Shown: positions 16,606 to 26,897 of the stretch, in pieces
Position numbering within the stretch: position 1 is the first letter of the stretch
How the letters are laid out: each line of letters starts with the position of its first letter
Source: Deltaproteobacteria bacterium
GTDB lineage: Bacteria; Myxococcota_A; UBA9042
NCBI GenBank assembly: GCA_020632665.1
Contig: JACKFC010000024.1
Coordinates: 1 to 64,000 of the forward strand
Reading direction: 5' to 3'
DNA: 64,000 nt
Position numbers and translations under genes: made by a program
Notes under the pieces: model-generated
Told to the model about the DNA's origin: nothing
Database searches by the model: none
The model's input: only the letters and a program-made list of their open reading frames with translations

Positions 16606-18753
16606 GCGCAAGCGGCGCAAGCGCACTTCGGCGTGCCAGGCGCCGGCGTCGTCTCCGACCTCGCGGCAGCACGCGAGCAGCGCCGTCGCCGCGTCGCGCA
16701 CATCGGCACGACCGCCCAGGGCCTCGGCGCGGGAGAGCGCCACGGCGGCACGACGCATCGCCGCGAGCGGCTCGCCGCGCGTGATCGCCAATTCGGCTTC
16801 GAGCAGGTCCAGCCGCAGGGTCGGCCGGATCAGCCCTTGCCCGTCGAGCAACGCGGCTGCGTCGGCGATGGCAGCCTCGGTCGTGCGCGCGGCGCCACGG
16901 GCCAGCGCAAGGGTCGCATTCTCCAGCCGCAGCTCGGCGGCGAGGGGCGCGTCGCCGGCGTCCAGCGCGGCCGCCGCGGCGCGATGCAGCGCCCGCTCGG
17001 CGGCCTCGGGGTTGCCGAGCGCGACCGCGACGTGAGCCCGCGCCCGCTCAATTGCGGCGCGGGCGTCCGGCCCCAGCGCGGCGGCGGAGGCAGCACGCGC
17101 CAGCAGCGCGGCCAAGGCCCCCTCCAGCTCCGCGGCAGGCTGCCCCGCCTGGGCCCGGGCCGAGAGCGCCAACGCAGCCGCCGTGAGCGCGAGCGCAGCG
17201 CCCGCGGCACCATCGGCACCGGCCGCCTCGACGAGGGCGTCGGCGCGCGCCGCGGCGCCGAGGAGATCGCCATCCAACAGCCGCAAACGCGCCAAGAGCA
17301 GCGCCGCGCGGTGGCGCAACACGCCGGCTTCCGGCCATGCGGCCGCAGCCTGCTGCGAGAGCGCCGTCCGCGCCGCGAGCGCCCCGGCCCTGCCCTGGTC
17401 GAGCCAACCGGCGAAGGTGGCGAGCTCGGCACGCTCGAGCTGCAGCGCGACCCGCGCCGGGCCGAGCGCCTGGGCTTCGAGCAGCGTCGCCGCGCGCAGC
17501 AGGCCACGGTCCCGGTCGCGTAGCGAGGCGCAGGCGCGCGCGGCAGCGGCGACCCGGGCGGCGGCGTCTTCGAAGCGCCCGGCGGCGAGCAAGAGGCGGG
17601 CGACGTCTTCGTCCCCGCCGTGGCGGTCCGGCCGCGCGATGCGGGCATCCGCCAGGCGCGACGCCACCTCCGAAAGGGCCGAAGCGCCGAGGCGATCCGC
17701 GGCGAGGACGGCCAGGACGTGCGCCGCAGGGCGGCCGTCTTCCGCCAGCCAGCCTTCGGTCCGCAAGCTGCCGAGCACGGCGTCCACCCCGGGCCCGAAC
17801 GCGGCCTGCAGCAAGCCCTGGCCGGGGCGCTCGAGCAGCGCGTAGCATGCTTGCACCTGATCTTGCAGGGTCGCGACGGCGGCAGAGGTGCGGCTGGCGG
17901 CAGCGCTGCGGGGCTCGGCGCCGCTGGCGGTGATACCGGCGACGGGTGCGCCGCACGCCGCTGCCACAGCCTCGGCCAAGCGGCGCGGATCGCGCAGCCT
18001 GCGTTTTGGCACACGTTCGAGCCCGCGGGAGAGCGCCGTCGCCAGCTGCGCAGGCATCCCGGTGGGCAGGACGGAGCGTCCGTCCGCTTCGCGCTGCGGC
18101 CGCGCTCCGGCGAAGAGCTCGCAGCCGAGCACAGCCAGCGCCCAGGTATCCATCGCGAAGACGTCGAGCGGCCCGAGGCCGGCGTCTTCCGCCTCGGGCG
18201 GCAGGTAGGCGCGGGTCCCGTGGCGGACCGCGGCGTGGCCCAGCGGCAAGGCGCCGCCGCGGGCGAGGCCGAAGTCGATGACCTTGGCGACCTCGCGGCC
18301 ACGGTGGTCGCGCCCGAGCAAGACGTTCTCCGGCTTCAGGTCGCAATGCGCCAGCCCGACGGCGTGGGCCCAGGCGACCACGGCGGCGATCTCGGCGAAG
18401 CGGGCGGCCGCCTCGGCGCCGGGCATCGGACCCTGCTGCAAGCGCTCCCGCAAGGTCGGTCCGTCGACCCACTCCATGACCAACATCGGTCGACCGTGCG
18501 CCCGGCCGACACGGTAGACGGCGGCGGCGTTCGGATGCACCACGCGCGCGGTCGCTGCGCCTTCGTGCGCCGCGCGCAGGGTGGGCGCGGTGGCGTCGGC
18601 GGCGGCGGAAGGGCGCAGGAGCTTGACCGCGACCCGGCGGCCGAGGGTGGCGTCGTCGGCGAGGTAGACTTCGCCCATCCCGCCCGAGGCGAGGTGGCGG
18701 ACGATCTGCAGCGCCGGGTCGAGCGCGTCTCCGGGTCGCAGCGGCGCCATCAT
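16603..18753 (-). CDS. Ser/Thr protein kinase with helical repeat C-terminus, non-RD type
   Basis: A 716-residue cytosolic protein. The N-terminal 280 residues form a Hanks-type kinase: Gly loop LASGGMGEVYLA, VAVK lysine Lys44, catalytic loop HCDLKPENV (136-144), DFG at 160-162, and YLPPEAED in place of a standard APE region. The usual HRD arginine is Cys137, so it is a non-RD kinase, likely regulated differently from activation-loop phosphorylation. Residues 340-716 are Ala/Leu-rich helical repeats that look TPR-like (many paired helices such as FEDAAARVAAAARACASLRDR). Follows the OmpA-like gene by 13 bases on the same strand, so probably one transcript. Substrate unknown. Confidence 0.88.
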   Translation of the reverse strand: MMAPLRPGDALDPALQIVRHLASGGMGEVYLADDATLGRRVAVKLLRPSAAADATAPTLRAAHEGAATARVVHPNAAAVYRVGRAHGRPMLVMEWVDGPTLRERLQQGPMPGAEAAARFAEIAAVVAWAHAVGLAHCDLKPENVLLGRDHRGREVAKVIDFGLARGGALPLGHAAVRHGTRAYLPPEAEDAGLGPLDVFAMDTWALAVLGCELFAGARPQREADGRSVLPTGMPAQLATALSRGLERVPKRRLRDPRRLAEAVAAACGAPVAGITASGAEPRSAAASRTSAAVATLQDQVQACYALLERPGQGLLQAAFGPGVDAVLGSLRTEGWLAEDGRPAAHVLAVLAADRLGASALSEVASRLADARIARPDRHGGDEDVARLLLAAGRFEDAAARVAAAARACASLRDRDRGLLRAATLLEAQALGPARVALQLERAELATFAGWLDQGRAGALAARTALSQQAAAAWPEAGVLRHRAALLLARLRLLDGDLLGAAARADALVEAAGADGAAGAALALTAAALALSARAQAGQPAAELEGALAALLARAASAAALGPDARAAIERARAHVAVALGNPEAAERALHRAAAAALDAGDAPLAAELRLENATLALARGAARTTEAAIADAAALLDGQGLIRPTLRLDLLEAELAITRGEPLAAMRRAAVALSRAEALGGRADVRDAATALLACCREVGDDAGAWHAEVRLRRLR

Positions 18754-18766
18754 CGCGCGCTCTCGC

Positions 18767-19684
18767 CTAATCGTCGCCCGTAGCCGGGTCGGCGAGCTGG
18801 TAGAGCTCGGTGAGGTCGGGCATCAGCAAGAATTCGACACGTCGGTTCTGCTTCCAGCCCTGCTCGTCGTCGTCGTTGGCGGTCGGCAGGTAGTGCGCGT
18901 AGCCGCCGGCCGAGAGCATCTTGGCCGGGACCTTGCCGCTCTTGATCATGAACTGCACGACCGAGAGGGCACGGTCCACCGAGAGGCGCCAGTTGATGTC
19001 GTCGCCGCCGCGGCGATCGGTGTGGCCGGCGACCTGGAACCGCTTGCCGCTGAACTCGCGCAAGATCCCAGCCAACTCGAGCAGCACCGGGCGCGCCTCC
19101 TCGCGCAGATCGGATTTGCCGGTGGCGAAGAGGATGTCGCTCTCCAAGCCGATGACGAGGAAGCCGTTCTTCACTTCGACGCGCAGCTTGCCGGCCTTGA
19201 CCAGCGCGGCGAGCTTGCCGCGGACCTTGGCGATGGAGTCGCGCATCGCGTCGAGCTGCCGCCGGATGGCGTCGAGCTTGTTGGCCAGCTGGGCGTTCTT
19301 GTCGCGCTCGGCCATCAGATCGGCGCGCATCTTGTTCTGCTCCGCTTCGCATTGGCGTAGCAGGTCGCCGACCTTGCCGGAATTGCGGGCCAGGGTGTCG
19401 AGCTTCTGCTGGCAGGCTTGCAGCGCGTCTTCGAGGTCGGAGCGGTTCTTGCTGCAGGCGCCGAGCTCTTCGATCGCGGCGGCGTGCTTGCGCTTCCACT
19501 CGGCGGCCTGCTCGGCCTGGCGCTTCTTCTGCGCCTCCAGCCAGTCGGTCTGCTGCTGCATGGCGGCGATATCGCGGTCGTAGACGTCACGCGAAACGGC
19601 GGTACAGCCGGGCGCGACGGCGCCGACGAGGAGCACGGCGGCCAGCAGGCATGGGGTCGAGATGGGGGGCATCGGTCGGAGCAT
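18767..19684 (-). CDS. OmpA-family lipoprotein with coiled-coil stalk
   Basis: A 305-residue lipoprotein (signal ending VGAVAPGC) with a long coiled coil (about residues 25-165, rich in Gln/Lys/Ala/Glu) and a C-terminal OmpA-like peptidoglycan-binding domain (residues 165-295): LVIGLESDILFATGKSDL, VAGHTDRRGGDDINWRLSVDRA and QNRRVEFLL match the conserved NxxLSxxRAxxV and RRVE positions. It should tether the outer membrane to the cell wall. ATG 19684 chosen because the signal peptide begins there and GGGAGAG precedes it; the open frame extends further 5' without signal-peptide character. Divergent from the P460-like gene. Confidence 0.87.
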   Translation of the reverse strand: MLRPMPPISTPCLLAAVLLVGAVAPGCTAVSRDVYDRDIAAMQQQTDWLEAQKKRQAEQAAEWKRKHAAAIEELGACSKNRSDLEDALQACQQKLDTLARNSGKVGDLLRQCEAEQNKMRADLMAERDKNAQLANKLDAIRRQLDAMRDSIAKVRGKLAALVKAGKLRVEVKNGFLVIGLESDILFATGKSDLREEARPVLLELAGILREFSGKRFQVAGHTDRRGGDDINWRLSVDRALSVVQFMIKSGKVPAKMLSAGGYAHYLPTANDDDEQGWKQNRRVEFLLMPDLTELYQLADPATGDD

Positions 19685-19740
19685 CGGACTCTCCCGCGGG
19701 CGAGGGCCCGCCGATCTGGTTGTAGCCCCCAGGCTGGGTC

Positions 19741-19793
19741 TGTCACGAAATTGAGGCGCTCTGGCCCCCTCGGCTGTCACGAATTTGCGGCGC
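19741..19793. promoter_or_regulatory. Direct repeats in a divergent promoter region
   Basis: TGTCACGAA-N5-GGCGC occurs twice, at 19741-19759 and 19775-19793, 34 bases apart on the same strand, between the divergent OmpA-like and P460-like genes. The second copy overlaps a possible promoter for the plus-strand gene, TTGCGG (19785-19790)-N17-CATGCT (19808-19813). Could be an operator; could also be chance. Confidence 0.4.
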
Positions 19794-19848
19794 CGCGCGA
19801 CCCTGGCCATGCTCGCCACGGCGCTCGCGCGCCCGCAACGGAGGATTC

Positions 19849-20352
19849 ATGCCCGCCCAACGCCAGTTCTCGACCCGCCGCCTGCTCCCGTTCGCCCTGC
19901 TGGGCGTGCTCGCCGCGCTCTCCGGCTGCGCCACCGAATGGGATTCGGCCGTCGTCTTCCCGGCGAGCTACAGCAGCACCTACGAAAAGCTGCACGACTG
20001 CAAGGCGAGCGCGCACCCGGCCGCGAAATACGTGGTGACCTGGATGAGCCCTGAGGCGAAAGACGCCATGGACGCCCTCGCCGCCCTGCCCGCTGGCAGC
20101 ACCGAGACCATCGCGTGGCCCGAGAACGCGGTCTTCGTGAAGGTGCAATACGACGACTCGGCGTGCTCCGAGGTGCAGAGCTTCACCGCGATGAAGAAGC
20201 TCGCCGCCGGCGCGGCCACCGACGCCGGTGATTGGAAGTGGCAGCACGTCGGCGCCGACGGCGAATGCCTCAACTGCGACAACGGCACCGCCTGCAGCGG
20301 CTGCCACACCCAGCCGGCCTGCAACGGCCTGGTCTGCACCAAACGAAACTAG
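19849..20352 (+). CDS. Small cytochrome P460-like lipoprotein
   Basis: A 167-residue lipoprotein (LAALSGCATEW lipobox) with GGAGGA before the ATG. The fold region contains YVVTWMSPEAK and AVFVKVQYDD, and the C-terminus carries one haem-c attachment motif CSGCH (Cys149, Cys152, His153) inside a Cys-rich tail. A single C-terminal CxxCH after a small beta-rich domain is the layout of cytochrome P460/c'-beta proteins, which oxidise hydroxylamine or bind NO. I infer this from layout and did not test homology; it could be another small c-type cytochrome. Four further Cys in the tail (CLNCDNGTAC) are unusual. Confidence 0.6.
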   Translation: MPAQRQFSTRRLLPFALLGVLAALSGCATEWDSAVVFPASYSSTYEKLHDCKASAHPAAKYVVTWMSPEAKDAMDALAALPAGSTETIAWPENAVFVKVQYDDSACSEVQSFTAMKKLAAGAATDAGDWKWQHVGADGECLNCDNGTACSGCHTQPACNGLVCTKRN

Positions 20353-20367
20353 GTCGCCCCCCGGGCC

Positions 20368-21563
20368 TCAGTCGTCGCGCTCGCGCCCGAGCAGATGCGT
20401 CGCGGCTTGGTAGGCGGTGTGCGCGAAGGTGGCGACCACCGTCGCCGGATCGCTGCCCGCCATGGTGCAGAAGGTGTCACTGCGCGGGGTCTGCTGCTCC
20501 AGCGCCCAGCTCGTCCGCAACCCACCTTCCGCCTTGCCGGCCTGCGCGATGGCGATCCAATCGCGGGTCAGGTAGCGCCAATTCACCCCGTCGCGCTGCT
20601 TCGCGATCGGCAGCTCCGGCAGCCCGGCCAGCTCGTGGTAGTGGGCGCGCAGCAGGTGGGTTCCGGCGGCGCGGCAGAGGTCGAACCAGAGCGTCGGCCG
20701 GGCGTTGATCTCGATCAGGCGCGGCCGGCGGTGCCGCGGATCGTATTTGAACTCCGTACCGCAGGGGCCGTGGTAGCCGAAGGCCTCGACGATCTCGGCC
20801 GAGCGGGCGGCGATCTCCGGCAGCGCCTCGGTCCTCACCCACGAGCCCGAGCCGAAGTTGCGGGGGAATTGCCGCATCTTGCGCGCCGTCAGCACGTGGC
20901 GGACGCCACCGTGTTCGCGGGCCAAGACCGCGCCGACCGTGATCTCCGACTCGGGCCCGGGGATCAGCTCCTGCAGCACGACGGCCGAGGGATCGCCGAC
21001 GATCTCGTCCATCACCCGGCGGAGGTGGTCGGGCGTCTCGGCGACGATCAGCTTCTGCCCCTCGAGTCGCTGCCGCCAGCGGTGGCCGGAGCGCGGCTTG
21101 ACGATGCAGGGCGTGCCGGCCGCTTCGAGGAAGCTGCGGACGTCGTCGTCGCTCTCGGGCAGCACGGTGAGCGGCACGTCGATGCCGAGCTCGCCGCAGC
21201 GGGCCGCGAACCGCTGCTTGTCGAGCAGCACGCCCGCCGTCTCGTCGCGCATGCCCTCGGAGACCCGGCACGACGGCTGCAGGACGTCACGGTGCTGGAT
21301 CAGCCATTCGCAGGCGTCGTCGGCGGCCGGCAGCAGGACCGTCGGCTCCGGGCTGCGGGCGGCGAAGTCGAGCACGGCGCGCAGCAGCGGCTCGCCGAGG
21401 GGGAGGTTCGAGAGCCCGCCGACGCGGTGGACGTGCCGGCTCCAGCGGCCGGGACGCCACGGGTCGGCGTCGATGCCGACGATTCGCGGCGCGGTGCCGA
21501 GCAGGTCGCGAACCACGGCCATGCCGGTGCCGGTGAGGGCAAAGACCAGGGCGGGAGGGGCCA

Positions 21564-21564
<1 letters not shown>
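20368..21564 (-). CDS. ATP-grasp ligase
   Basis: A 398-residue cytosolic ATP-grasp protein of the carboxylate-amine ligase type, which activates a carboxylate as an acyl-phosphate and joins it to an amine. N-terminal Rossmann-like start (ALVFALTGTGMAVVRDLL), ATP-binding strand CIVKPRSGHRWR, VLQELIPGPESEITVGAVL in the hinge, and the metal/ATP motif PRLIEINARPTLW. The ATG overlaps the rarA stop (ATGA). Residues 125-330 resemble the plus-strand ATP-grasp proteins at 34-45 kb only in the general motifs. Substrates cannot be predicted. Confidence 0.85.
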
Positions 21565-22919
<1,355 letters not shown>

Positions 22920-22954
22920 GGTGGACAAGGGGAGGCCGAGCCGAGCCGCGTCGA

Positions 22955-23869
22955 CTAGGCGCGCCAGCCCTTCTTCAGGGTGAGGACGGGCACGCGGGCG
23001 TGCTTGATCACGTGCTCCGCGACGCTGCCGAGCACCGTATTGCGGGTGTCGGAGCGGCCGATCGGCGGCACCACGATCAGGTCGTGGCCGGCGCGGTCGG
23101 CGTAGCTCATCACGCCCGAGCCGGGCTTGTTGTCTTCGAGCAGGCGCCAATCCGAGGGCACGCGGGTGATGCGGTGGGCCGCGTCGGAGAGCTGCGTCTC
23201 CAGGCGCGTCTTGACCTGGTAGTGCAGATCCTTGGGCAGCAGCACCTGGCCTTCCGGGGTCTCGAGCGTCTGCTGATGGATCGGCTGCACGACGTGCACG
23301 ACCTCGAGCCGGCCGCCGAACTCGACCGCGAAATCCTCGGCCGCGCTCATGTGGTCGTCGGTCGTGGTGCCGACCTCGTAGGGGATCAGGTTGCGGTGAA
23401 AGCCCGTCCACGTCTCGGCGTTCTTGCTGAACGATTGGTTCATCGTCAGCACCGGGACGTCGGTCTCGCGAATGATGCGCGCGGTCGTGCTGCCAGTGAC
23501 GCGATCGGTGAAGTCGGCGAAGCCTTCCTGCGGGATGACGACCAGGTCGATCATCAGCTCCTCGATGGCGCGCACGGCGAGGTCGAAGGTCGAGCCGATC
23601 CGCGTCACGATGCCGGTGCTGATGCCGGCGGCTTCGAAGGTCGCGGCCAGCTTCTCGAGCCCGGGGAGCGCGGCCTGCTCGGCCTGCTGGTCGATCAGCG
23701 CGCGCACCTTCGCCGCCTCTCCTTCGAGGTAGAAGAGATCCGACGAGCCGCGCACGGCGTGGAAGATGATCAGCTTGCTGCCACAGACTTCCGAGATCAC
23801 CTGCAGAGGCTTGATCGTGAGCTCGGGTTGGTCGCCGAGGTCGGTGAGCAGCATGACGCGGTCGAACAT
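22955..23869 (-). CDS. Tandem universal stress protein (two UspA domains)
   Basis: A 304-residue protein of two UspA alpha/beta domains, about residues 1-150 (MFDRVMLLTDLGDQPEL; end TARIIRETDVPVLTMN) and 155-300 (end GSVAEHVIKHARVPVLTL). The second carries the nucleotide-binding pattern G-x2-G-x8-G(S/T) (PPIGRSDTRNTVLGSVAEHV), while the first has a related GSTTARII, so ATP binding is likely. Universal stress proteins help survival under starvation and oxidative stress; exact partners unknown. ATG preceded by GGAGG. First gene of an operon with rarA (35-base gap) and the ATP-grasp gene. Confidence 0.9.
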   Translation of the reverse strand: MFDRVMLLTDLGDQPELTIKPLQVISEVCGSKLIIFHAVRGSSDLFYLEGEAAKVRALIDQQAEQAALPGLEKLAATFEAAGISTGIVTRIGSTFDLAVRAIEELMIDLVVIPQEGFADFTDRVTGSTTARIIRETDVPVLTMNQSFSKNAETWTGFHRNLIPYEVGTTTDDHMSAAEDFAVEFGGRLEVVHVVQPIHQQTLETPEGQVLLPKDLHYQVKTRLETQLSDAAHRITRVPSDWRLLEDNKPGSGVMSYADRAGHDLIVVPPIGRSDTRNTVLGSVAEHVIKHARVPVLTLKKGWRA

Positions 23870-23983
23870 GGAGCCTCCAGGAGGGCGGCTGCTGCCGATG
23901 GGAGCAGCCGCGGCGGCGAGCACGCTAGCACGGGGTTGGCAGCGGTGGAATGGCCGCAGGCCCGCGCAGCCGCGTCGTCGCGC

Positions 23984-24012
23984 TTGTCCAACCCGGATCT
24001 GCGGCCTACGGT
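23984..24012 (+). promoter_or_regulatory. Sigma-70-type promoter for the Cys-rich lipoprotein
   Basis: TTGTCC at 23984-23989, 17-base spacer, TACGGT at 24007-24012; predicted start near 24019, 28 bases before the ATG at 24047. It matches the TTGaCC-N17-TAnGcT pattern found at four other sites. Confidence 0.5.
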
Positions 24013-24046
24013 GCGCCGAGGCCGCAGATCGGGCCCGGGAGACGTC

Positions 24047-24829
24047 ATGCGCCGCATCCGCACCACCGCCCCATGGGCAACGACGCTCGCCGTGCTCCTG
24101 CTCGCCGGCTGTGGCAGCGAGCCGGTCGGCACAGCCACCGACGCCACCGTGGCCGGCGGTACCGCCGCCTTCGGCGCGGCCTGCAAGACCGACACCGACT
24201 GCAAGACGGGGCTGTTCTGCCAATCGGGCGACTTCGCGCCCGAGCCCTTCTGCACCATGGCCTGCGACGAAGAGAAGACCTATTGCGACGAAGCCGAGAC
24301 GGGCGGCGTGCAGGGCCTCTGCATCCAGGTGCCTGACGACTTCCAGGGGCCGGTGCGCCGATTCTGCGCCCCGATCTGCAACAATACCGGTGAATGCAAG
24401 GCGCTCTCGACGATGTGGAGCACCTGCGACAAGCCCGAGTGGAAGAACGTCCGCCTCTATCCGGAGCTGCCGACGCGGATCTGCCTCTCGCCCGAGACCC
24501 ACGGCCAGATCGTGGTCGATCCGGTGCTCTGCGATTGGGAGAAGCACGTCACCGACCCGAAATTCTCCAGCGCCAAGCAGGTCTGCAAGGCCTATTGCGA
24601 CTTCTTGGTCACCTGCAAGTTCTGGGACAAGAAGCAAGAAGCGCTGGAGTGCTGTGGCTGGCGCTGCTTCCAGAAGATGACGCCGGGCGGCGCGGTCGAC
24701 GACAAGGTCGAGGACGAGACCAAATGCTACCTCAACGCCTTCGGTGCGGCTCAGGGCACCGGCAAGGTCTGCGAGGCCGGCTATTACGAGCAATCCTGCG
24801 GCGCGATCGGCGATCCCCACGCGCCATAG
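24047..24829 (+). CDS. Cys-rich lipoprotein of unknown function
   Basis: A 260-residue lipoprotein (lipobox LLAGC, around residue 22) with about 26 Cys in the mature part, spaced in C-x5-C-x5-C patterns (ACKTDTDCKTGLFC, CEAGYYEQSC), which suggests several disulphide bridges in a periplasmic or surface protein. The Cys-rich opening resembles the start of the large Cys-rich lipoproteins at 36.6 and 40.1 kb (CKTDADC, CANDVSC), so they may share one small disulphide domain. No enzyme motif seen. The ATG is preceded by GGGAGAC; the frame is open much further upstream but lies antisense to the stress-protein gene. Confidence 0.78.
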   Translation: MRRIRTTAPWATTLAVLLLAGCGSEPVGTATDATVAGGTAAFGAACKTDTDCKTGLFCQSGDFAPEPFCTMACDEEKTYCDEAETGGVQGLCIQVPDDFQGPVRRFCAPICNNTGECKALSTMWSTCDKPEWKNVRLYPELPTRICLSPETHGQIVVDPVLCDWEKHVTDPKFSSAKQVCKAYCDFLVTCKFWDKKQEALECCGWRCFQKMTPGGAVDDKVEDETKCYLNAFGAAQGTGKVCEAGYYEQSCGAIGDPHAP

Positions 24830-24858
24830 GCCGCCAGCAATAGCCGGCCTGCCTGCGA

Positions 24859-26610
24859 CTACGGGATCTGCTGGGCCGCCTTCTGCATCGCCGACAGCGC
24901 GGTCTTCCGCTTTTCGATGCCCTCGGTGGCACCGGAGAGCAGCCCGAGCGCCACGCTCTCGTCGGCCTTGCTGCGGAACGGGCTGCCCTTGAGCCGCTCC
25001 GCCATCGCCGCGATGCCGACCGCCCAACGCAGCGATGGGCTGGCCTTGGCGAGGTCGACGAGCTGGTCCTCGGCGACCGCGGTGGCGTCGAGCGCGGCGT
25101 GGATCTGGATGGAAGGATCCGTCGCCGAAGCCCCCGGCAGCTTGTAGCGGACCTTGGCGCGGACCAACTCGGTGTCCTGGATCTCCGGCTTGACCTCGCT
25201 GCCGGATGCGTCGGCGAGCTTGCCCGTGCCGATGACCTGCGGCGCCCCGCTCGGCTGCGGCAACGCGTCGGGCTCGAGCACGATCTCGTAGAGCGCGGTG
25301 ACCTTGTGCCCAGCGCCGATCTCGCCAGCGTCGACCTCGTCCTGCAGGAATTCGATATCGGTGAGCGCGCGGTTCTCGTAGCCGAGCAGACGCCAAGCGT
25401 AGACGACCATCGGGTTCCACTCGACCTGCAGCTTCACGTCCTTGGCGATGTGGAAGATCGAGCTCAGCAGGCCGTCCTTGGCGTAGGCGACGGCCGCCTG
25501 CGCGTTCGCGATCGAGGCGTAGATGCCGTCACCGGCGTTGCTCACCGCCTCCATCATCGCGTCGTTGTAGCCGGGACCGCCGAAGCCGAGCGCCGTCAGG
25601 GTGATGCCGAGCTTGCGCTTCTCCTCGATGAGCGAGACCAGCGCGGTCGTGCTGCTGACGCCGATGTTGAAGTCGCCGTCGGTGCAGAGCACGACGTGGT
25701 TGATCCCCTCGACCTTCGCCGCCTCGGCCTGCTGGTAGGCCAGCTGGATGCCGCCGGCGCCGTTGGTCGAACCGCCCGACTTCAGCGCGTTGACCGCGGC
25801 CACGATCTTGGCCTTCTCGGCGGCCTTGGTCGGCGCCAACGTGACCGCGACGCCGCTCGCGTATTTGACGATGGCGACGGTATCGGTCGGCGCGAGGACT
25901 TCGATCGACGCCTTGATCAGCTCTCGTGCCGCCGGGAGCTTGTTCGACGCCGACATGCTGCCGCTGACGTCGACCAGGAAGACGAGGTTGACCGCTGGCT
26001 TGCTGATCTCGGCCATGCTCTTGCCGGCGATGCCGATCCGCACCAGCCGCGTCGCCGGCGAGAAGGGCGAGCGCGCCGCTTCGACGTGGACTGCGAAGGG
26101 ATGCGGCGATCCCGGCGCGGGCCGGCTGTCCTTGTAGTCGAAGGCGTTGACGAATTCCTCCAGCCGCACCCACGTCGGCGGCGGCAGCGCGCCCATGCCG
26201 ATGTATTGCAGGAAGTTGTCGTAGCTCGCAGTGTCGACGTCCGCCGCGAAGGTCGAGAAAGGGTCGGCCTTGGCAAGGACGAAGGGATTGGCTGGCACGA
26301 CCTGCTTGTCGACCGACGGGCCCGCGTCCGCGGTATCAGCCTCGCCCGCATCGACGGTCGCGTCCTGGTGCGTCGAGCCGGCGTCGGCCCCGCCGCTGGT
26401 GTCGCCCACGGACGCGTCGCTGGTCGCCACGTCGGTGCCGCCCGCCGTGCCGTATTCGTAGGATCGCGCGCCGCCGCCGCCGGCGTCGCTCGAACCCATC
26501 CCGCCGCCCCCGGACGTCGCCGCGTCGGACCCGCAGCCCGCCACAATCACCGCCAGCGCGAGCAAGAGCGCCCACGCCGACCGAACCCCGTTGTGCCTCG
26601 TGCTGTTCAT
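24859..26610 (-). CDS. YfbK-like von Willebrand factor A lipoprotein
   Basis: A 583-residue lipoprotein (AVIVAGC lipobox) with a Gly/Ser/Asp linker to about residue 95. The YfbK-type N-terminal domain follows (PFVLAKADPFSTFAADVDTASYDNFLQYI, then WVRLEEFVNAFDY), then a VWA domain with an intact MIDAS, DVSGSMS near residue 213, plus Thr and Asp partners (STNGAGG, LCTDGDFN), and a C-terminal DUF3520-like part to SPSLRWAVGIAAMAERLKGS. Metal-dependent VWA domains mediate protein binding. Family members are found in secreted or outer-membrane complexes; function unknown. AAGGAG precedes the ATG; a sigma-54-like promoter lies 37 bases upstream. Confidence 0.88.
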   Translation of the reverse strand: MNSTRHNGVRSAWALLLALAVIVAGCGSDAATSGGGGMGSSDAGGGGARSYEYGTAGGTDVATSDASVGDTSGGADAGSTHQDATVDAGEADTADAGPSVDKQVVPANPFVLAKADPFSTFAADVDTASYDNFLQYIGMGALPPPTWVRLEEFVNAFDYKDSRPAPGSPHPFAVHVEAARSPFSPATRLVRIGIAGKSMAEISKPAVNLVFLVDVSGSMSASNKLPAARELIKASIEVLAPTDTVAIVKYASGVAVTLAPTKAAEKAKIVAAVNALKSGGSTNGAGGIQLAYQQAEAAKVEGINHVVLCTDGDFNIGVSSTTALVSLIEEKRKLGITLTALGFGGPGYNDAMMEAVSNAGDGIYASIANAQAAVAYAKDGLLSSIFHIAKDVKLQVEWNPMVVYAWRLLGYENRALTDIEFLQDEVDAGEIGAGHKVTALYEIVLEPDALPQPSGAPQVIGTGKLADASGSEVKPEIQDTELVRAKVRYKLPGASATDPSIQIHAALDATAVAEDQLVDLAKASPSLRWAVGIAAMAERLKGSPFRSKADESVALGLLSGATEGIEKRKTALSAMQKAAQQIP

Positions 26611-26646
26611 CTCGCCACTCCTTCTGCCTCTCGGCAGTGGAAGAGA

Positions 26647-26662
26647 GCCAGAGTCGTGCCAG
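26647..26662 (-). promoter_or_regulatory. Sigma-54-type promoter for the VWA lipoprotein
   Basis: On the minus strand TGGCACGACTCTGGCT: a perfect -24 element TGGCACG, four bases, then TGGCT with the GC at the required -12 spacing (the consensus is TTGCA/T). The predicted start is about 12 bases downstream, near 26636, 25 bases before the ATG at 26610. Sigma-54 promoters need an activator binding upstream. Confidence 0.5.
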
Positions 26663-26742
26663 GCACCCGCAATGACCGCTCAAAAGCATGAGATCATGCG
26701 ACAACAACGATCCACTGCAAGAGCGCCGAGAGGTCGCGCGTA

Positions 26743-26765
26743 TGTTGAACATTTCGACATGAACA
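26743..26765. promoter_or_regulatory. TGAACA direct repeats upstream of the sigma-54 site
   Basis: TGAACA at 26746-26751 and 26760-26765 sits in an AT-richer stretch of the 287-base divergent region, about 90 bases upstream of the sigma-54-like promoter, a normal distance for an enhancer-binding activator. The surrounding sequence also forms an imperfect inverted repeat. No other gene or RNA is seen in the gap 26611-26897. Confidence 0.3.
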
Positions 26766-26897
26766 GCGTTTCGACCTTCGTCGACGACCGTCCGAATCGA
26801 ATCGTCGGGCCCGCTGTCGCGTCGGAATCTGGCGCTGCCGTAGGGAGATGGCAGGCTCGATGGGTTGGGGCGTGCGCCCCGAGATGAGGAGGTCCAG

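Noticed and set aside
23870..25420. N-terminal extension of the universal stress protein by about 500 residues
   Set aside because: It is antisense to the Cys-rich lipoprotein gene and the stress-protein family starts at MFDRVMLL with a strong GGAGG.
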